From the NCBI GenBank assembly GCA_913052545.1, contig CAJXEF010000082.1, forward strand, positions 1-9,587: a stretch of DNA of 9,587 nucleotides. The letters are read 5' to 3'. The notes under the pieces are model-generated. The model was not told the DNA's origin and made no database searches. It worked only from the letters and a program-made list of their open reading frames with translations. A program made the position numbers and the translations under genes. Source of the DNA: an uncultured Chloroflexota bacterium. GTDB lineage: Bacteria; Chloroflexota; Dehalococcoidia; UBA3495. Shown piece after piece: positions 6,942-9,587 of this stretch (its first letter is position 1; every line of letters begins with the position of its first letter).

Positions 6942-6971
6942 ATAATAGTGATCTTTCCTGAGTATTAACAA
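6942..6971 (-). promoter_or_regulatory. Probable promoter of the importer operon
   Basis: On the minus strand TTGTTA (6971-6966, four of six) is followed by an 18-base spacer and TATTAT (6947-6942, five of six). Transcription would begin near 6935, about 40 bases before the binding-protein ATG. It lies in the 132-base gap after prfB. I see no clear rho-independent terminator in that gap, so read-through from prfB is also possible. Confidence 0.4.
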
Positions 6972-7026
6972 CGGCAATTTCACTTAGGTATTATCACCTT
7001 ACCGGAAAATTTGAGCGGTTAAGGGG

Positions 7027-8128
7027 TTACTCAGAACCCATTTGGAAGGCCAAATATGCTTTTATAAAAACATCCAAATTGCCGTCCAAAACTTCATCTG
7101 TGGCCGAAGTTTCTACATTGGTTCGATGATCCTTAACCATCTGATATGGATGCAATACATAGCTACGAATTTGATTCCCCCACTCGGCAGAGACATGATC
7201 ACCTTTCAAATCCGACATTTCTTTATCTTTTCTCTTTCTCTCTAACTCCGCCAAGCGAGAGGCTAATATTCTCATAGCTATTTCCCTGTTTTGGCGTTGA
7301 GATCTTTCATTTTGACATGTTACAACTATGCCGGTAGGTTCATGAGTGATTCGTATAGCTGTTGAGTTTTTCTGAACATTCTGCCCACCATGACCCCCAG
7401 CTCTAAATACATCCACCCTCAAATCATCCGTATTAATTTCGACATCGGTACCTTCGTCCATTTTTGGGATAACTTCTGCAAGAGCAAATGACGTGTGCCT
7501 AGCGTGGTCGTTATCAAATGGGGAAATCCGAACGAGCCTATGGACTCCTTTTTCTGCTTTAAGGTGCCCGTATGCATAGTGACCAGTTATTTGTACCACC
7601 ACACTTTTTATACCAGATTCTTCCCCGTGAGAAACATCTAAAACTTCACAACCGAACCCCTTCCGATCACACCATCTGGTATACATACGGGTCAACATCG
7701 AAGCCCAATCTTGAGAATCAACCCCTCCCGCTCCCGCATGCAAAGCTAATATGGCATCTCGTTGGTCATGTTCACCTGACAGGGTAAGGGTAAATTCCTC
7801 CTCTTCAACCTTCTTTTCTATTTGTCCGGTTTCCAAGCGAATCTCATCCAGAAAGCTTAAATCATTCTCTAATTTTGCTAGTTCCAGCAATTCTAGATTC
7901 GTCACTATTTGTTCTTGAAGCCCTTTCCACACAGCAATCTGATTATTTAATGTTGCCAATGTTTTCATTTTGGACTGGGCATTGGCAGAATCTCCCCAAA
8001 AATTTGGAGCTATCGATTCTTCTTCCAATTCTTTTATTTTTCGTTCCTTTGAAGGAAGGTCAAAGACGCACCAATAAGTCAGAAACCTTTTCTCTCAGGT
8101 CAAACAAAGCAGTTTTCAACTCTTGCAT
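7027..8128 (-). CDS. prfB: Peptide chain release factor 2, made by programmed +1 frameshift
   Basis: RF2 recognises UGA and UAA stop codons in the ribosome and triggers peptide release. The zero frame starts at ATG 8128, with GGAGAGG 8 bases upstream, and runs 22 codons to CTT TGA C. Slipping one base forward (skipping 8062) continues as GAC CTT at 8061, and the frame then stays open to the TAA at 7027. The joined product is 366 residues, close to the 365 of E. coli RF2. The long frame begins with helical coiled-coil sequence (ERKIKELEEESIAPNFWGD). It contains the stop-recognition SPF motif (residues about 202-204), which distinguishes RF2 from RF1, and the catalytic GGQ (about 247-249, in GGHGGQNVQK). 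Annotation that ignores the shift gives a protein lacking the first 33 residues. Expression is expected to be autoregulated: low RF2 slows termination at the internal UGA and favours the shift. Confidence 0.95.
8059..8072 (-). promoter_or_regulatory. prfB +1 frameshift signal (CTTTGAC with SD-like GGTG)
   Basis: The canonical slippery heptamer CTT TGA C lies at 8065-8059 on the minus strand. An SD-like GGTG (8072-8069) precedes it with a 3-base spacer, the same geometry as the AGGGGG stimulator of E. coli prfB but with a weaker match to the anti-Shine-Dalgarno. The leucine codon CTT slips onto TTT and translation resumes at GAC. Confidence 0.92.
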
Positions 8129-8182
8129 CAGGGGTTCCTCTCCAAACAGCTCTTGAAAAGCACATGTGAGCACTAGAAGCTA

Positions 8183-8191
8183 ATTATACCA
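8183..8191 (-). promoter_or_regulatory. Extended -10 promoter of prfB
   Basis: On the minus strand a perfect TATAAT (8188-8183) is preceded by TGG (8191-8189), an extended -10 element. No good -35 is seen at 16-18 bases, which is acceptable for extended -10 promoters. Transcription would start near 8176, giving a leader of about 48 bases before ATG 8128. The element lies in the 116-base gap after priA, so prfB can be transcribed separately. Confidence 0.6.
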
Positions 8192-8244
8192 AGCAGTTCG
8201 GTACAATTATTTAATTTAGACACTACCAATACCACCCAAAGCTA

Positions 8245-9587
8245 CTATATTGACAAATAAGAATCCACATCCAATACCCATCCTCTTTTCATAGACCTAC
8301 GTTCATCAGAAACACCAGGTAGGCTTATTGTTTCCAGCAAAGTTCGAGGGTTGGGACCTCTTAATATTACTTGCCACCTGTATTTACCTCTAACTCGACT
8401 TGGAAAAGCCTGAGTGGGACCAAGAATTTCAGTATCCGACAAGCCCCATACCTGTTTTTGTTCTTCCAATAGCTTCGCTAGCTGTTTAGCCTCTCTATGC
8501 CCTGAAATGTCATCCACATCTTGTCTAAGTAATCTAATTATTTTGCTATAAGGAGGCTGAACATGATTGCGCCTATTTATAGATTCTATATCAAAAAAAG
8601 ACTGGTAATTTTGGGTAGCGGCAGTTTTTATTGCGTAATGGTCTGGCTGGTATGTTTGAATAATAACTTTGCCTTCCTCCACCCCTCTCCCTGCCCTGCC
8701 TGCCACTTGGCACAAAGTTTGAAAAACCCGCTCCGATGCTCTGAAATCCGGCAACCCAAGCCCGACGTCAGCTGATACAACACCTACTAACGTCACGTTA
8801 GGCAAATGATGCCCTTTTGATATTAACTGCGTTCCAACAACGATTTGAGATCGTCCTGATCTGAACCTATCCAAAAGTTCCCCATAATGAGAGTGTTTGG
8901 TTATAGCATCACTGTCCCATCTATCTATAACCACATCAGGGTACAAATTATTAAGTTTTTCGGCCACAAGTTGGGTCCCCACACCGTACTTTCCAACAGA
9001 ATCACTACCACACTCTAGACAGGTTTCAATATTCTTTCTCCTTTGGGCACAGTAGTGGCAAATTAGCAATTTGGACTCGGCATGAAATGTGAGTGACACA
9101 TCACAATTTTTACACTTAGCTACGTACCCACAGCCATTACATTGAACAAAGGAAGAGAAACCTCTTCTGTTTAAAAAAAGAATGGCTTGGTTCCCATTAT
9201 TGATGGCCCTTTCTAATTCGGCTACCAATTGCCTGCTAAAAATGTCATTATTACCACTCTTTAACTCAGCCCTCATATCCACAATATTGACCTCAGCAAG
9301 CAGCCTCTCATCTCTACTTGAACTGCTATTCACAGTATCGGGTCTATATCTATGATTTAATTCTACAAGGCGATATCTTCCCCGCTTGGCTCGCCGATAA
9401 GATTCAATATCTGGGGAAGCTGAGCCTAAAATCACCGTGGCTGATGTTAGTCCCGCTAATTGCATCGCAACATCTCTAGCGTGATACCTTGGTACTCCGT
9501 CATTCTGTTTATAAGTCCATTCATGTTCCTCGTCAATTATGATCAACCCTAAGTTATTCAAGGGGGCAAATATGGAACTTCTTGATC
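8245..9587 (-). CDS. priA: Primosomal replication-restart helicase PriA, N-terminal part outside window
   Basis: The C-terminal 446 residues of a 3'-5' DNA helicase that reloads the replisome at stalled forks. The frame is open to the right edge; upstream coding reads SRSSIFAPL, the normal PriA context, so no start lies in this window. Visible parts in fragment numbering are the Walker B/DEEH box at 18-21, GSASPDIES near 54, and the zinc-binding insert with eight cysteines at 149, 152, 158, 161, 176, 179, 189 and 192 (CNGCG, CKNCD, CHYC, CLEC). GTQLISKGHHLPNVTLVGVV and the arginine-finger motif QVAGRAGRG (293-301) follow, then the C-terminal GPTQAFPSRVRGKYRWQ and WVLDVD blocks. The 3' end is complete (TAG at 8245). 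The helicase Walker A and N-terminal DNA-binding domains are beyond the edge. Confidence 0.96.
   Translation of the reverse strand, partial: SRSSIFAPLNNLGLIIIDEEHEWTYKQNDGVPRYHARDVAMQLAGLTSATVILGSASPDIESYRRAKRGRYRLVELNHRYRPDTVNSSSSRDERLLAEVNIVDMRAELKSGNNDIFSRQLVAELERAINNGNQAILFLNRRGFSSFVQCNGCGYVAKCKNCDVSLTFHAESKLLICHYCAQRRKNIETCLECGSDSVGKYGVGTQLVAEKLNNLYPDVVIDRWDSDAITKHSHYGELLDRFRSGRSQIVVGTQLISKGHHLPNVTLVGVVSADVGLGLPDFRASERVFQTLCQVAGRAGRGVEEGKVIIQTYQPDHYAIKTAATQNYQSFFDIESINRRNHVQPPYSKIIRLLRQDVDDISGHREAKQLAKLLEEQKQVWGLSDTEILGPTQAFPSRVRGKYRWQVILRGPNPRTLLETISLPGVSDERRSMKRGWVLDVDSYLSI

Noticed and set aside
6976..7001. AGGT-GATAAT-ACCT hairpin downstream of prfB as a terminator
   Set aside because: It has only four base pairs with a mismatch beyond and no following T-run.
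7027..8028. RF2 as a simple 333-residue gene starting at TTG 8028
   Set aside because: It lacks the N-terminal helix, has no ribosome binding site, and ignores the clear ATG 8128 plus CTT TGA C frameshift arrangement that restores normal RF2 length.
1..9587. Mobile element, CRISPR array, toxin-antitoxin or defence island
   Set aside because: No transposase, integrase, terminal inverted repeats, spaced identical repeats or defence-protein motifs were seen on either strand. All long frames are assigned to other families.

Overview
This is an ordinary-looking bacterial chromosome segment of moderate, AT-leaning composition. It has short intergenic gaps and holds eight protein genes, two of them cut by the window edges. 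I see no tRNA, rRNA, CRISPR array, insertion sequence or phage gene. RF2 with a +1 frameshift site, PriA, SD-like leaders and sigma70-like promoters all say Bacteria. The antiporter type and the gene mix remind me of marine Chloroflexota (SAR202/Dehalococcoidia-like genomes), but that is an impression from family knowledge and cannot be proven here.

Layout. Positions 1-726 (minus) hold the N-terminal 242 residues of a collagen-like lipoprotein: a lipobox, 17 perfect Gly-X-Y triplets, then two related Gly-rich, probably Ig-like modules. The gene runs off the left edge. Positions 727-1143 are a divergent control region. It has a very good minus-strand promoter for the lipoprotein, a plausible plus-strand promoter for the next gene, and several small repeats and palindromes. 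Positions 1144-2298 (plus) encode a Na+/Ca2+-exchanger-superfamily antiporter whose true start is unclear; a CTG at 1099 is a serious candidate. It converges, with a 20-base gap, on a minus-strand run.

Read leftward from about 6970, the minus-strand run is a peptide-type ABC importer: binding lipoprotein (6894-5173), permease B (5088-4159) and permease C (4162-3221, overlapping B by ATGA). A stand-alone 5'-3' exonuclease (3191-2319) follows 29 bases later. No ATPase subunits of the importer are present. Upstream lie prfB (8128-7027, joined by a programmed +1 frameshift at CTT TGA C) with its own extended -10 promoter, and the C-terminal part of priA (entering from the right edge, ending at 8245).

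Functionally the window mixes housekeeping genes (translation termination, replication restart, 5' nuclease) with envelope genes (peptide uptake, cation exchange, collagen-like surface lipoprotein). I did not find a clearly new multigene system. The most unusual items are the collagen-like lipoprotein and the antiporter's missing start codon beside a 17-base-period repeat.
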